A stretch of DNA of 64,000 nt from an uncultured Ferrovum sp. (GTDB taxonomy: Bacteria; Pseudomonadota; Gammaproteobacteria; Burkholderiales; Ferrovaceae): the NCBI GenBank assembly GCA_903905585.1, contig CAIVHB010000144.1, forward strand, positions 1 to 64,000, read 5' to 3'. Positions 1-8,136 of the stretch are shown one piece after another. A program made the position numbers and the translations under genes. The first letter of the stretch is position 1, and every line of letters begins with the position of its first letter. The notes under the pieces were generated by a model. It had not been told where the DNA came from. It was given only the letters and a program-made list of their open reading frames with translations, and did not search any database.

Positions 1-1328
1 GATTCTGCCTGTCGATCTAAGCTAACCATCATCAGCCCCCCTTGACCAGAGGCGCTGTGGCTGAGTGCAAAAAACAGACTAGCCGTTCCCAATTGACCCA
101 CTAAAAAATCTCCACCCGCTCCTATCGTTGCCTGGTCTTGCGTAGCCTCAAGATGCAATTCACCCGTTAGTGAATCACTCAATCCCCTGCGAAAATTACC
201 TGAGCCAATCAGAGTACTGTAATCATTACTTTCAATGCCAAAGTTTTCTCGCACTAAACCAGCATCAAATGAAAAATCATCCAATCCTTTGCGCAGAAGG
301 GCCTGACTTCCATAAAAAGGAAGATTAATAATCTGTGAACGCCCTAAAAGATCCTTCACAACAAGCTGAACCATTCCAGCACCCGAAACGATTGGAAGGT
401 TTCTGATTTCGAAAGGTCCTGGTGGAACAGTCTGACGCGAAACAAGTGCATTATTTACAAACACATCCACTGTCGACGGTAATAGCGCTTGCCCCACAGC
501 ACTTTGAGGCACGTACGTCAGAAATCCTGGCTGGGTTTCAAAATTTGTTCCATAGTGAAATCCTCCAAAGCGAACAGCGCGGCCCCATGCCCCTGGGGAA
601 CTGATGGCATCACCAAGACGCAAAGTTTGCATTGTTTCTGGATGATCAATCGTCCAAGTGCTATCTAATCGCGTCGCACGGCTATCTGTAGAGGAATGCT
701 CTACGAGGACACTACTAGTTCCTACCCCAAGCGTATTAAAATATCCCAACTCGAATTGCCCAAATCGTTGTGAGGAACTTTCAGATTGCGCTCCGAGTAA
801 ATCATAATTGATGAACCCCCCAGAACCCGACCGGACCGAAGGAGGGTACGTTGAAGACTGAGACAAACGTTGTGTTTCTATAAATGCCTCTGGGCGTACT
901 TCAATTGCCAATGTCATTTTCTCGGCATTAAAGATATGAGAGATATCCTCGATTGCGCTTAATGGGTAGAAGTACTGTCCTTCATATTGAATGGCTTTAC
1001 TGACGGGTGGTGCTCGAAACCTCCAACCTTTTAGATCCTCTATCCAAATATAAAAAATACCGCGCTGATCCATCAGAACTTGGACAGTCTGATTTAACTT
1101 TTGCCCATCAATATCAACTTCTAGTAAAAGTGATTGATAAGAGGAAGAAGGGATCTCTTCAGTGTCCAGATCCACAACCAACACATTTTCCTGGGGCATA
1201 TCAAAGTAGTGTTGATCTCCCTGAGAGACCCCTGCAGCAGCAACAATCGGAAAAACTGTCCAGATCACTAATTGATTAAAAGAATTACGGCAAATCCAGG
1301 ACAGTTTCCGTATTGGTTTTCTAAGCAT
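1..1328 (-). CDS. Fimbrial usher protein, partial (C-terminus off window)
   Basis: Outer-membrane usher (FimD/PapC/CsuD family) that would receive chaperone-bound pilin subunits and assemble them on the cell surface. Only about the first 442 residues are present. An N-terminal hydrophobic stretch is followed by the usher N-domain, and then by barrel segments with family-typical wording such as LRLGDAISSPGAWGRAVRFG and VDVFVNNALVSRQTVPPGPF. I chose the ATG at 1328 because GAGAGG lies just upstream. An in-frame ATG at 1352 exists but has no ribosome binding site. It is the fourth gene of the operon, 55 bp after a pilin gene. The usher identity follows from these motifs; the Csu-type subgroup is inferred from the neighbouring spore-coat-U pilins. 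Confidence 0.9.
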   Translation of the reverse strand, partial: MLRKPIRKLSWICRNSFNQLVIWTVFPIVAAAGVSQGDQHYFDMPQENVLVVDLDTEEIPSSSYQSLLLEVDIDGQKLNQTVQVLMDQRGIFYIWIEDLKGWRFRAPPVSKAIQYEGQYFYPLSAIEDISHIFNAEKMTLAIEVRPEAFIETQRLSQSSTYPPSVRSGSGGFINYDLLGAQSESSSQRFGQFELGYFNTLGVGTSSVLVEHSSTDSRATRLDSTWTIDHPETMQTLRLGDAISSPGAWGRAVRFGGFHYGTNFETQPGFLTYVPQSAVGQALLPSTVDVFVNNALVSRQTVPPGPFEIRNLPIVSGAGMVQLVVKDLLGRSQIINLPFYGSQALLRKGLDDFSFDAGLVRENFGIESNDYSTLIGSGNFRRGLSDSLTGELHLEATQDQATIGAGGDFLVGQLGTASLFFALSHSASGQGGLMMVSLDRQAE

Positions 1329-1383
1329 CGGCCTCTCAAGATGACCAAGCATTTAGGGAACGATTTCAATTGATGTCTCATGA

Positions 1384-1929
1384 TCAGAAATTGATGGATG
1401 CGGTGACGGTATCTAAGTAGGTATCCACCGAAACATCTTGACCTGCTGCGATTGTTCCGCAGACGTTGTAAACCCTAGCTGTTTTAGCGGGTGCACTCGT
1501 TAAGGTGAGCATGCCCGCCCCTACATTGCTCCAAGCTATCGTTCCGGGAAAGGTGCAGATTGTATTTTCAGCATTACTAGGTGGTTGAAAGATGCTGTAT
1601 TGCAAAAGGTTGTTGGATGTCAGCCCCACCATTTGTCGCTGCGAACCATTCACATGCGCACCATCACCCATCCCTATCGTCATACTGGCTGACCCTTTAG
1701 CGCAGGCTACGCTGATTTGGCCTGTCGCATTGAGAGGAACAGTAGCATTTGTCCCAACGGGGTCATACACTGCAAATGCAAGTGCAGTTGTTGTAGTGAT
1801 TGAGCATATTTGCGACACAGATGCTGAAACAGAAATAGTTCTAGTAGCTGTTCCCGCTGCCAAGAGGTCTCCACAAAATAATGTTAAGCAGAGCGCGAGA
1901 AAATAATTTCGAATAGTTTTTTTGAGCAT
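1384..1929 (-). CDS. Spore coat U domain pilin subunit (copy 2)
   Basis: Secreted pilin of the archaic chaperone-usher (Csu) type, 181 residues. A signal peptide of about 24 residues ends near LLAAG. The mature part carries one SCPU domain with four cysteines (in QICSI, VAC, TIC and NVCG), enough for two disulfides, and ends in the strand-like ITASINF-type tail expected for donor-strand assembly. GGAG lies 8 bases before the ATG. It is clearly a paralogue of the pilin at 2728-3276, with long identical stretches such as TLTSAPA and NVCGTIAAGQDV. The order pilin, chaperone, pilin, usher places it between chaperone and usher. Whether it is a major or a tip-proximal subunit cannot be told. Confidence 0.88.
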   Translation of the reverse strand: MLKKTIRNYFLALCLTLFCGDLLAAGTATRTISVSASVSQICSITTTTALAFAVYDPVGTNATVPLNATGQISVACAKGSASMTIGMGDGAHVNGSQRQMVGLTSNNLLQYSIFQPPSNAENTICTFPGTIAWSNVGAGMLTLTSAPAKTARVYNVCGTIAAGQDVSVDTYLDTVTASINF

Positions 1930-1957
1930 GATTATGACTCCTTATTTGAAAAAACCC

Positions 1958-2713
1958 TTACGGTGTATCAAGAGCAATTTCAGTATCAACATTTTCAATA
2001 TCGGTGAATGCCTTCAGGCGCAAACGGGTACCGATTAATTTTTCGCCAATGTTAGTTTTCAAGAACCATTGATGACTTTGTCCCGCTAATACATAGCTTG
2101 AGACCGTATCACTGGCTATTGGCAATTCCACGCCAGGAACATACAAAGCCAAGTCAGTAATTTGGATGTGAGCATTGCCTTGATTTTTCAGGTTAACAAC
2201 TAAGTTTTTATCTGACGCGTGCTCAAGGTGCCAAACCATTTTGGGGACTGCGATCCCCTTTTGCATTTGAATAAAAACTGGGAGGCTTACGCGAAGCGCA
2301 ACCTGAACCGCAGATGCATTGCTTAGCGCCGCCGCAGGAAGCTCTTGTAAATTAATACGATAAGTCATTTCCCCCTTTAATTCTGAATGCTGTCGCAATG
2401 CCACACGAACAATCTGTTCTTGCTTTGGGTTGATGGTAAAAATGGGGGGGGAAATAATCAGTTCTTTGGTTGGGGTGTATACGTCTTTTCCATCTACTTG
2501 AGACCAAGCCACAACCTGAACCTGAATAGACGTTACTTGATCGCCATCATTGCTGATCGTAATGGCTGATGTTGTTTGCTCTGAAGTGAGCTCAACACGA
2601 ACAGGCTCTACATTCCAGCTAGCTGCACTGACTTCAAGTGAATGGATGAAAAGCAAAACGAAGCAAAAATAAATACTTCGTATTGGATTAAAATATTGAA
2701 TTAAGGGTTTCAT
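1958..2713 (-). CDS. Periplasmic pilus chaperone (PapD/CsuC-like)
   Basis: Periplasmic chaperone of 251 residues that would hold pilin subunits and deliver them to the usher. A signal peptide covers about residues 1-31 (hydrophobic core IYFCFVLLFIHSL). The first immunoglobulin-like domain follows (VEPVRVELTSEQTTSAITISN), then the subunit-binding strand region near SPPIFTINPKQEQIVRV and the second domain (about 150-250). It lies 14 bp downstream of the first pilin gene and 28 bp upstream of the second, so co-transcription is likely. It resembles archaic-type chaperones more than FimC, judged from the SCPU partners rather than from a search. Confidence 0.9.
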   Translation of the reverse strand: MKPLIQYFNPIRSIYFCFVLLFIHSLEVSAASWNVEPVRVELTSEQTTSAITISNDGDQVTSIQVQVVAWSQVDGKDVYTPTKELIISPPIFTINPKQEQIVRVALRQHSELKGEMTYRINLQELPAAALSNASAVQVALRVSLPVFIQMQKGIAVPKMVWHLEHASDKNLVVNLKNQGNAHIQITDLALYVPGVELPIASDTVSSYVLAGQSHQWFLKTNIGEKLIGTRLRLKAFTDIENVDTEIALDTP

Positions 2714-2727
2714 ATCATCTCACTTGA

Positions 2728-3276
2728 TTAGAAATTGATCGATGCAGTAATGGTGTCGGAGTAGCTATCTACCGCCACATCTTGTCCGGCCGCAATCGTG
2801 CCGCAGACGTTGTAGAACCTTGCTGTGTTGGCTGGAGCGCTTGTTAACGTCAATAGACCCGCGCCGAGACTGTTCCAGGGTAATGAACCTGGAAAACTAC
2901 AGAGGGCATTATCAAGATTACTGACCGGCTGAAAGATGTTGTATTGCAGAAGGTTGCTAGATGTACCCCCAAGCATTTGGCGCTGAGCCCCAGCCACATG
3001 AGTACCGTCTCCCATCCCAATCGTCAAACCAAAAGCGCCTTTAGAACACGCCACACTGATTTGACCTATGGCATTTAATGGAACCGTAGCATTGGCTCCA
3101 ACGGGATCATACAAAGCAAACGCAAGTGGGGTGGTTGTACTAATAGAACAGATTTGTCCTACTGAAGCAGTTACCGAAAAAGGATTGGTCCCTGAACCTG
3201 CAGCGTAAATATCTTTGCTTAAGACTAATAAGCAAAAAGCATAAGAATATTTCTGAATAATTTTTTTAAGCATCAT
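2728..3276 (-). CDS. Spore coat U domain pilin subunit (copy 1)
   Basis: First gene of the pilus operon, 182 residues. A signal peptide (about 1-25, ending IYAAG) precedes one SCPU domain with the same four cysteines as its paralogue downstream. AAGGAG sits in front of two consecutive ATG codons (3276 and 3273); the second has the same 8-base spacing as the paralogue, so either may be used. The mature regions of the two pilins are highly alike while the signal peptides have drifted, which suggests an old tandem duplication with selection on the folded part. Confidence 0.88.
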   Translation of the reverse strand: MMLKKIIQKYSYAFCLLVLSKDIYAAGSGTNPFSVTASVGQICSISTTTPLAFALYDPVGANATVPLNAIGQISVACSKGAFGLTIGMGDGTHVAGAQRQMLGGTSSNLLQYNIFQPVSNLDNALCSFPGSLPWNSLGAGLLTLTSAPANTARFYNVCGTIAAGQDVAVDSYSDTITASINF

Positions 3277-3618
3277 CGTTACTCCTTATCCCATGGAGTG
3301 GATGCTCGGCTGCAAGCTTATCTACGTATGTTCCTCACCGTACGTAATTAAAGCGAATTTCCGCTTATTTCGAAGTATTTTTTTTGAAATCAATCAATTC
3401 AATTTTCACCCATCAGCAATAAACGATGATATCGATCATCACCAAAAAAATTGAAATTAAGAATCAAACCTTTTGAAGGTGATGCAATGATTGATTAATT
3501 AGGGGAGAAAGAGCGCTCAAACACAGGTCATAAAAAAACACCGCAAAGGTAGGATTCGTGACCAATCTTTGCGGTGCAGTTCAAGGCGCGTTTTTTATTG
3601 CGCCAAATTAAAAATAAA
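3277..3618. other. Intergenic region upstream of the pilus operon
   Basis: This 342-bp AT-rich stretch holds no credible gene. It must contain the pilus operon promoter (leftward); I see no hexamer pair good enough to call. A near-palindrome, GATGAT-ATCG-ATCATC, lies at 3425-3440 and could be an operator. The right part contains the terminator of the antiporter gene (3532-3576). A short GGCGC/GCGCC hairpin lies at about 3586-3605. Confidence 0.6.
3532..3576 (-). terminator. Rho-independent terminator of the antiporter gene
   Basis: The arms CACCGCAAAG (3539-3548) and CTTTGCGGTG (3567-3576) form a perfect 10-bp stem. On the minus strand they are followed by seven T (3538-3532). It lies just downstream of the stop codon at 3619, so it ends leftward transcription of the oxalate module before the pilus operon. 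Confidence 0.85.
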
Positions 3619-4908
3619 TTATGTGTGTGCAGCTACATCGGCATCTGCAGAAGCTTTTGCGATCATCCTAGCCCGCATGGGTTTAAGGATAAACCATGCT
3701 GTCAACGCGGCAAGAATATTCAGCGTTGCAGCGATCACAAATACGATATGCCAACCCCCGTAAGCTTTGGAAAGTGTATTGGCATAAGGAACCATGAGCG
3801 CCGCAGTACCCTTAGCGGTATACAGTAATCCCGCATTTGCAGCTGCAAATGTTTTACCAAATGTATCGGCGCAGGTTGAAGGGAACAAGCTGTAAATTTC
3901 ACCCCAAGCGAAGAATACGAGGGCAGTGAGCACAATAAACAGAACGGGGTCTTGTCCGTATTCCGACAACAATAAAATCCCCACTCCCTCTAGGCTAAAC
4001 GCAATCAGCATGGTCAACTCACGGCCAATTTTATCTGACACCCAACCAAAGAAAGGACGCGTAGCGCCATTCAAAATACGATCCAAAGACAAGGCAAAAG
4101 GTAAAGCCGCCATGGTAATACCTGCCATTGAAACGGGAACGTCAGCAATCTTGAAGTCTTTGGCGATAGGCCCTAACTGGGCTGTTGCCATCAATCCACC
4201 TGCTGCCATCGCAACAAACATCAGGTACATCACCCAAAAAACAGGCTTACTCAGCACTTCCATGGGCTTGTAATCTCGACGCGTTTGTACAGGACCCCCA
4301 GAGGGCGCTGCAGGAAAACCAGAGGCTTGACGGGCATCCAACAGGAAAAAGGAAAGGATGACTACTGCCACGCCCTGACCAATACCGAAGTTAAAGAAGG
4401 CAGCCTCATATCCGCTTGTTTTTATCATGGATGCAATGGGCACCACGGTTAATGCTGAGCCCGCACCAAAACCCGCAGCAGTAAAACCAGCGGCTAGACC
4501 ACGGCGATCAGGGAACCATTTCAATGCATTACCCACACAGGTACCGTATACCGCGCCGGCACCCAATCCGCTCACGGCTGCGGCGGCATAGAGCATCCCC
4601 AAGGTATCGGCTTGTGAATTCATCACCCAACCAATACCGCATAGAATACCGCCAATCAACACCACAGGCCGGGGGCCGTATTTATCTACAAGATACCCTT
4701 CAACAGGAACCAGCCAAGTTTCAAGCAACACAAACAAGGTGAAAGCCCATTGAATCGACTCACGACCCCAATGATATTTGGTATCAATTGGCACTACGAA
4801 CAGGGTCCATCCGTATTGCAGGTTGGCAATCATGGCCATACAGGCCACACCAATAGCAAGTTGCAACCAGCGATTCACTGGCTTACCGTTAACTAATACT
4901 GAACTCAT
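3619..4908 (-). CDS. oxlT: Oxalate/formate antiporter-type MFS transporter
   Basis: Major facilitator protein with about 12 membrane spans, 429 residues. The likely job is oxalate uptake in exchange for formate across the inner membrane. It resembles Oxalobacter OxlT along its length: QYGWTLF in helix 1, WFPDRRGLAAGFTAAGFG, RPFFGWVSDKIGR and SLFPSTCADTFG. The two basic residues known to bind oxalate in OxlT (R272 and K355 there) are matched here by R284 and K366. I prefer the ATG at 4908, with GAGGA 8 bases upstream, over the GTG at 4923. It follows oxalyl-CoA decarboxylase by about 260 bp with a terminator-like hairpin between, so it may also have its own promoter. A carboxylate MFS with another substrate is the alternative. 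Confidence 0.83.
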   Translation of the reverse strand: MSSVLVNGKPVNRWLQLAIGVACMAMIANLQYGWTLFVVPIDTKYHWGRESIQWAFTLFVLLETWLVPVEGYLVDKYGPRPVVLIGGILCGIGWVMNSQADTLGMLYAAAAVSGLGAGAVYGTCVGNALKWFPDRRGLAAGFTAAGFGAGSALTVVPIASMIKTSGYEAAFFNFGIGQGVAVVILSFFLLDARQASGFPAAPSGGPVQTRRDYKPMEVLSKPVFWVMYLMFVAMAAGGLMATAQLGPIAKDFKIADVPVSMAGITMAALPFALSLDRILNGATRPFFGWVSDKIGRELTMLIAFSLEGVGILLLSEYGQDPVLFIVLTALVFFAWGEIYSLFPSTCADTFGKTFAAANAGLLYTAKGTAALMVPYANTLSKAYGGWHIVFVIAATLNILAALTAWFILKPMRARMIAKASADADVAAHT

Positions 4909-5028
4909 GACAGCGATCCTCACAGAGTCATTGAAGACTCATTTCTATTTATACAAAATGCCAAGGGGATATGAATTATAAAGTTACCTTCAACCGATTA
5001 GCTTGTTATTTATTTTTCTAATCATTTC

Positions 5029-5073
5029 AAAAAGTACTGACACCAACCCTTCAGATGAAAGGTTCATGTCAGT
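5029..5073 (-). terminator. Terminator-like hairpin between oxc and the antiporter
   Basis: ACTGACA (5036-5042) pairs with TGTCAGT (5067-5073), and the stem is extended by AACC/GGTT (5045-5048, 5061-5064). Read on the minus strand the hairpin is followed by ACTTTTTG. It lies about 100 bp after the oxc stop and about 120 bp before the antiporter start, so it could end the oxc message or attenuate read-through. Confidence 0.65.
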
Positions 5074-5172
5074 AAAAATAACACACCGATTAGCGGATTG
5101 AAACACCCCTTCATGCTGCGGCGCAACGAATCGCTACAGGACGATTCTTTTAGAATTCGCTTAATCGTCTAA

Positions 5173-6939
5173 TTATTGATGGGCTGAGGATGCAGCAGTA
5201 GAGGGATTGAGACTGGTCAAACGACCACTCTCTGTTCCTGCTGTTTCATCGATGATGGCATTAATCAAAGTGGGCTTACCAGAAGCGATGGATTGAGTCA
5301 GTGCCTCGGAGAGTTCCTCTGGGGTGGTGGCGGTGAAACCCATCCCGCCAAAAGCTTGCATCATCATTTCGTATTTAGCGTCTTTCACAAAAACGGTAGG
5401 CGCGACATCTGCTCCACCTGATACATTCACATCGGTTCCGCGATACACACCGTTGTTGTTGAACACAACCACAGTGATAGGAAGCTTGTAGCGGCAGATG
5501 GTTTCGACTTCCATGCCGCTAAAGCCAAACGCACTATCACCTTCGATGGCAACGACAGGAAGCCCCGTGGTAACAGTTGCACCAATCGAATAGCCCATCC
5601 CAATCCCCATAATGCCCCAGGTGCCGGAGTCAAGACGTTTTCGGGGTTGGTACATATCGATAATACTGCGAGCAAAGTCCAGTGTATTGGCACCTTCATT
5701 CACCACAATGACATCAGGACGTGTCTTCAATACATCGCGAATGGAGCGCAGAGCACTATGAAAATTCATCGGTGAGGGATTGTGTGCCAAGGTCTGCGCC
5801 ATCTTTGCCAGATTCTTGCTCTTGCGCTCGTCGATGGCAATGGTCCACTCAACATTCTCTTTGTTGAGCTCTGAATCAAATGCTCCTAATAGCGCGCTCA
5901 CGCATGAACCAATATCACCTATCAATGGTGCTTGAATAGACACATTGCTATCGATCTCTGTGGGCGAGATATCTATCTGGATAAATTTCTTTGGTGCGTT
6001 ACCCCACGTCTTACCTTTGCCATGAGCCAGCAACCAATTCAAACGTGCACCTATAAGCAGCACGGTATCGGCTTCGGCCAACACAAAGGAACGCGCAGCA
6101 GAAGCACATTGCGCATGATTATCAGGCAGGAGGCCTTTTGCCATCGACATCGGCAAATAGGGGATGCCCGATTTTTCAACCAGCGCTTTGATCGCTGCAT
6201 CGGCTTGCGCATACGCAGCGCCCTTGCCCAATATAATCAGAGGTCTTTTGGCTGACTTAAGTAGATGAATTGCACGCTCAATGGACTGAGGGGAAGGGAT
6301 TTGAGCAGGAACAGGATCGACTACTTTCACAATCGATTTTCTTCCTAATTCTGCATCGATGACTTGACTTAACAATTGAGCGGGCAAATCCAGATACACC
6401 CCCCCTGGGCGGCCAGATACCGCCGCACGAATGGCGCGTGCCACACCGATACCGATGTCTTCCGCTTTGTTGATGCGATAAGACGCTTTAGCGTAAGGCT
6501 TTGCGGCATTGAGCTGATCCATTTCTTCATAGTCGCCCTGCTGCAAATCGATAATCTCACGCTCACTGGATCCGCTGATCAAAATCATGGGAAAGCAGTT
6601 AGTGGTTGCGTTAGCTAGTGCAGTCAAACCATTCAAAAAGCCTGGCGCAGAAACCGTCATGCAAATACCCGGTTTCTGCGTAAGATATCCGGCTGCAGCA
6701 GCGGCATTGCCCGCATGTTGCTCATGACGAAAGCCGATGAAACGCATACCTTCTGCCTGTGCAAGACGACACAAGTCAGTTATGGGGATACCCACTAAAC
6801 CAAAAATGGTGTCGATGTTATTCGCTTTGAGTGCATCGATAACAAGATGAAATCCATTGGTGGTTGGGGCTCGATACGCAAGAGCTGTTGACGCGGCGCT
6901 TAAGGCTTCGGAATCCATGAACTTGCTCTCTATCGACAT
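5173..6939 (-). CDS. oxc: Oxalyl-CoA decarboxylase
   Basis: Thiamine-diphosphate enzyme, up to 588 residues, that converts oxalyl-CoA to formyl-CoA and CO2 in the cytoplasm. Three ThDP-family domains are visible. The catalytic set known from Oxalobacter Oxc is all present: E73 (RHEQHAG), Y137-E138 (GDYEEMDQ), Y499 (NNNGVYRG) and S571-G-R573. The metal/ThDP motif runs from G467-D468-S469 to N495. An internal ATG at codon 8 (6918) has GAGAG upstream, while the first ATG has no visible ribosome site, so the real protein may be 581 residues. It lies downstream of a Crp/Fnr-type regulator and upstream of the OxlT-like gene. A formyl-CoA transferase (frc), needed to make oxalyl-CoA, is not in the window. 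Confidence 0.95.
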   Translation of the reverse strand: MSIESKFMDSEALSAASTALAYRAPTTNGFHLVIDALKANNIDTIFGLVGIPITDLCRLAQAEGMRFIGFRHEQHAGNAAAAAGYLTQKPGICMTVSAPGFLNGLTALANATTNCFPMILISGSSEREIIDLQQGDYEEMDQLNAAKPYAKASYRINKAEDIGIGVARAIRAAVSGRPGGVYLDLPAQLLSQVIDAELGRKSIVKVVDPVPAQIPSPQSIERAIHLLKSAKRPLIILGKGAAYAQADAAIKALVEKSGIPYLPMSMAKGLLPDNHAQCASAARSFVLAEADTVLLIGARLNWLLAHGKGKTWGNAPKKFIQIDISPTEIDSNVSIQAPLIGDIGSCVSALLGAFDSELNKENVEWTIAIDERKSKNLAKMAQTLAHNPSPMNFHSALRSIRDVLKTRPDVIVVNEGANTLDFARSIIDMYQPRKRLDSGTWGIMGIGMGYSIGATVTTGLPVVAIEGDSAFGFSGMEVETICRYKLPITVVVFNNNGVYRGTDVNVSGGADVAPTVFVKDAKYEMMMQAFGGMGFTATTPEELSEALTQSIASGKPTLINAIIDETAGTESGRLTSLNPSTAASSAHQ

Positions 6940-6978
6940 GACAGTGAGAAGTCTATGCTTCTCGATTACCTCAAGTCA

Positions 6979-6992
6979 TTGACCTGGATCAT
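6979..6992. promoter_or_regulatory. FNR-box-like site 1 upstream of oxc
   Basis: TTGACCTGGATCAT matches the FNR/ANR consensus TTGAT-N4-ATCAA at 8 of 10 positions. Its centre is about 46 bp before the first oxc ATG. The neighbouring regulator has an FNR-type recognition helix. Binding is inferred. Confidence 0.55.
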
Positions 6993-7020
6993 TTTTTGGC
7001 TGTACCAAAAGGACAAATGT

Positions 7021-7034
7021 ATGACCCAGATCAA
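7021..7034. promoter_or_regulatory. FNR-box-like site 2 upstream of oxc
   Basis: ATGACCCAGATCAA has a perfect right half-site (ATCAA) and 8 of 10 consensus matches. It is nearly the reverse complement of site 1. The centres are 42 bp apart, four helical turns, which would put two dimers on the same face of the DNA. Confidence 0.55.
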
Positions 7035-7161
7035 TTTTTTGAAATAAATATTGATCATTAGGCAAAGAATAGCTTATACATGGATTGTGCTGCAAACCAC
7101 AATATTGATATGTAGAGCGGACCAGAGGGTGGGGAAAACAGCCAAGAATTGGGCGCTATGC

Positions 7162-7770
7162 CTACTTGGTGTGTTTAGACTTTAAACGGCTCAAGGTTTC
7201 GGGGGAGATGTTTAAATAAGCAGCCAATTCTTTTTGTGTAAGTAAATCGAAAAGATGACTGTATTTACGGATAAAACGCTCTACACGGCCAGATGCATCC
7301 AACATATGCAGCGTAATGGTATGCGCCATGATTTCACTCATAATGCGCATGACCTCATATTCAAAATGCTCTTTGAGCGAGGGGCGCTCAGCCAAGAACT
7401 CCATCCATTTTTGGACCGGTACTCTGGCTACCCTAGAGTGAGTGACGCAGGCAATTGAGTAAGGGGCATTTTTCTTTTGCCGCCATGCAGCGTAACTTGT
7501 CTCAATATCGCCATGAATGGCGAAACGCAAAATCATCCCTTTCGCATTTGCACTGCTCACAAAGCGCTTAAGGATGCCATCCAATACAAAATACTGCTCG
7601 AGTTGTTCATCCCCCTGTCTTAGCAATATCTCTGATTTTTTTAAATCTGAGATGTAAATATGACGCTCAAGCTCAGATAAGTCTTGATGACTTAAATGTT
7701 TCAGTATGACGTTCTGACCCAACTGAACGTTGATCAGAGTCCGATCTTGGTGCTTGAATAACTCCGTCAT
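7162..7770 (-). CDS. Crp/Fnr-family transcriptional regulator
   Basis: DNA-binding regulator of 202 residues. An N-terminal cyclic-nucleotide-binding-like beta-roll covers about residues 20-115 (FVLDGILKRF, LRFAIHGDIE). A dimer helix lies at about 120-150, and a C-terminal winged helix-turn-helix ends the protein (LTQKELAAYLNISPETLSRL). The recognition helix has E-T-L-S-R, matching the ETxSR residues with which FNR reads TTGAT. The cysteine cluster of FNR is absent (only one Cys is visible), so it should not sense oxygen through an iron-sulfur cluster. The gene lies upstream of oxc in the same direction with 222 bp between, where two FNR-like boxes lie. It probably controls the oxalate genes; the effector is unknown. 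Confidence 0.85.
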   Translation of the reverse strand: MTELFKHQDRTLINVQLGQNVILKHLSHQDLSELERHIYISDLKKSEILLRQGDEQLEQYFVLDGILKRFVSSANAKGMILRFAIHGDIETSYAAWRQKKNAPYSIACVTHSRVARVPVQKWMEFLAERPSLKEHFEYEVMRIMSEIMAHTITLHMLDASGRVERFIRKYSHLFDLLTQKELAAYLNISPETLSRLKSKHTK

Positions 7771-7834
7771 AGGCTTATTGAATGGGTGTAATCAAATTAA
7801 ACATGGGCCAGCATCCCAGAGGGCTCCTCTTCAT

Positions 7835-7909
7835 TGTGATCTCTTAATAGGATATTTCAGCAAACATTCAATAAAGTAAGCAAATACGTATTCAGTTTTC
7901 GAGATCACA
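7835..7909. promoter_or_regulatory. Long-range inverted repeat upstream of the regulator gene
   Basis: TGTGATCTC (7835-7843) and its exact reverse complement GAGATCACA (7901-7909) are separated by 57 AT-rich bases. Each contains TGTGA, the half-site of Crp proteins. The pair lies between the divergent starts of the regulator (7770) and the small gene (7957). It could be two operator halves bridged by looping; no intervening stem is evident. Confidence 0.4.
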
Positions 7910-7956
7910 TCCGTAAGACCTAGTGTGTGTTGTGAACTAAATTGGAATCTTCAAAA

Positions 7957-8136
7957 ATGAACTTAGACATTAAAGACAAATTAGATATTCAATCTGGTGT
8001 TTTCTATGGAACTCTATTTTTGGATTGCCCCGAAGAGATTGCTAATACTATTCGCGACAATCTCAGCAGACTTTTTGGTCATGTTGAACTCGCTCGCGTA
8101 AGCGGCGAAGCTTTTACTTTTGCAGTGAGTGCGTAA
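7957..8136 (+). CDS. Small protein of unknown function
   Basis: A 59-residue frame starting at ATG 7957; a TTG at 7942 would add five residues. I do not recognise a family. The protein is acidic at the start, has no membrane segment or cysteine pair, and reads like a folded alpha/beta piece (GVFYGTLFLDCPEEIANTI, then GHVELARVSGEAFTFAV). It is divergent from the Crp/Fnr gene. Its last 23 bases overlap, tail to tail, the end of the desaturase gene, so part of the frame could be constrained by the other strand. A weak GGA about 10 bases upstream is the only ribosome-site signal. Moderately likely to be real. Confidence 0.45.
   Translation: MNLDIKDKLDIQSGVFYGTLFLDCPEEIANTIRDNLSRLFGHVELARVSGEAFTFAVSA

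Noticed and set aside
3569-3828. Two overlapping rightward frames at the antiporter 3' end
   Set aside because: They start inside the terminator hairpin and are antisense to the antiporter; no ribosome site.
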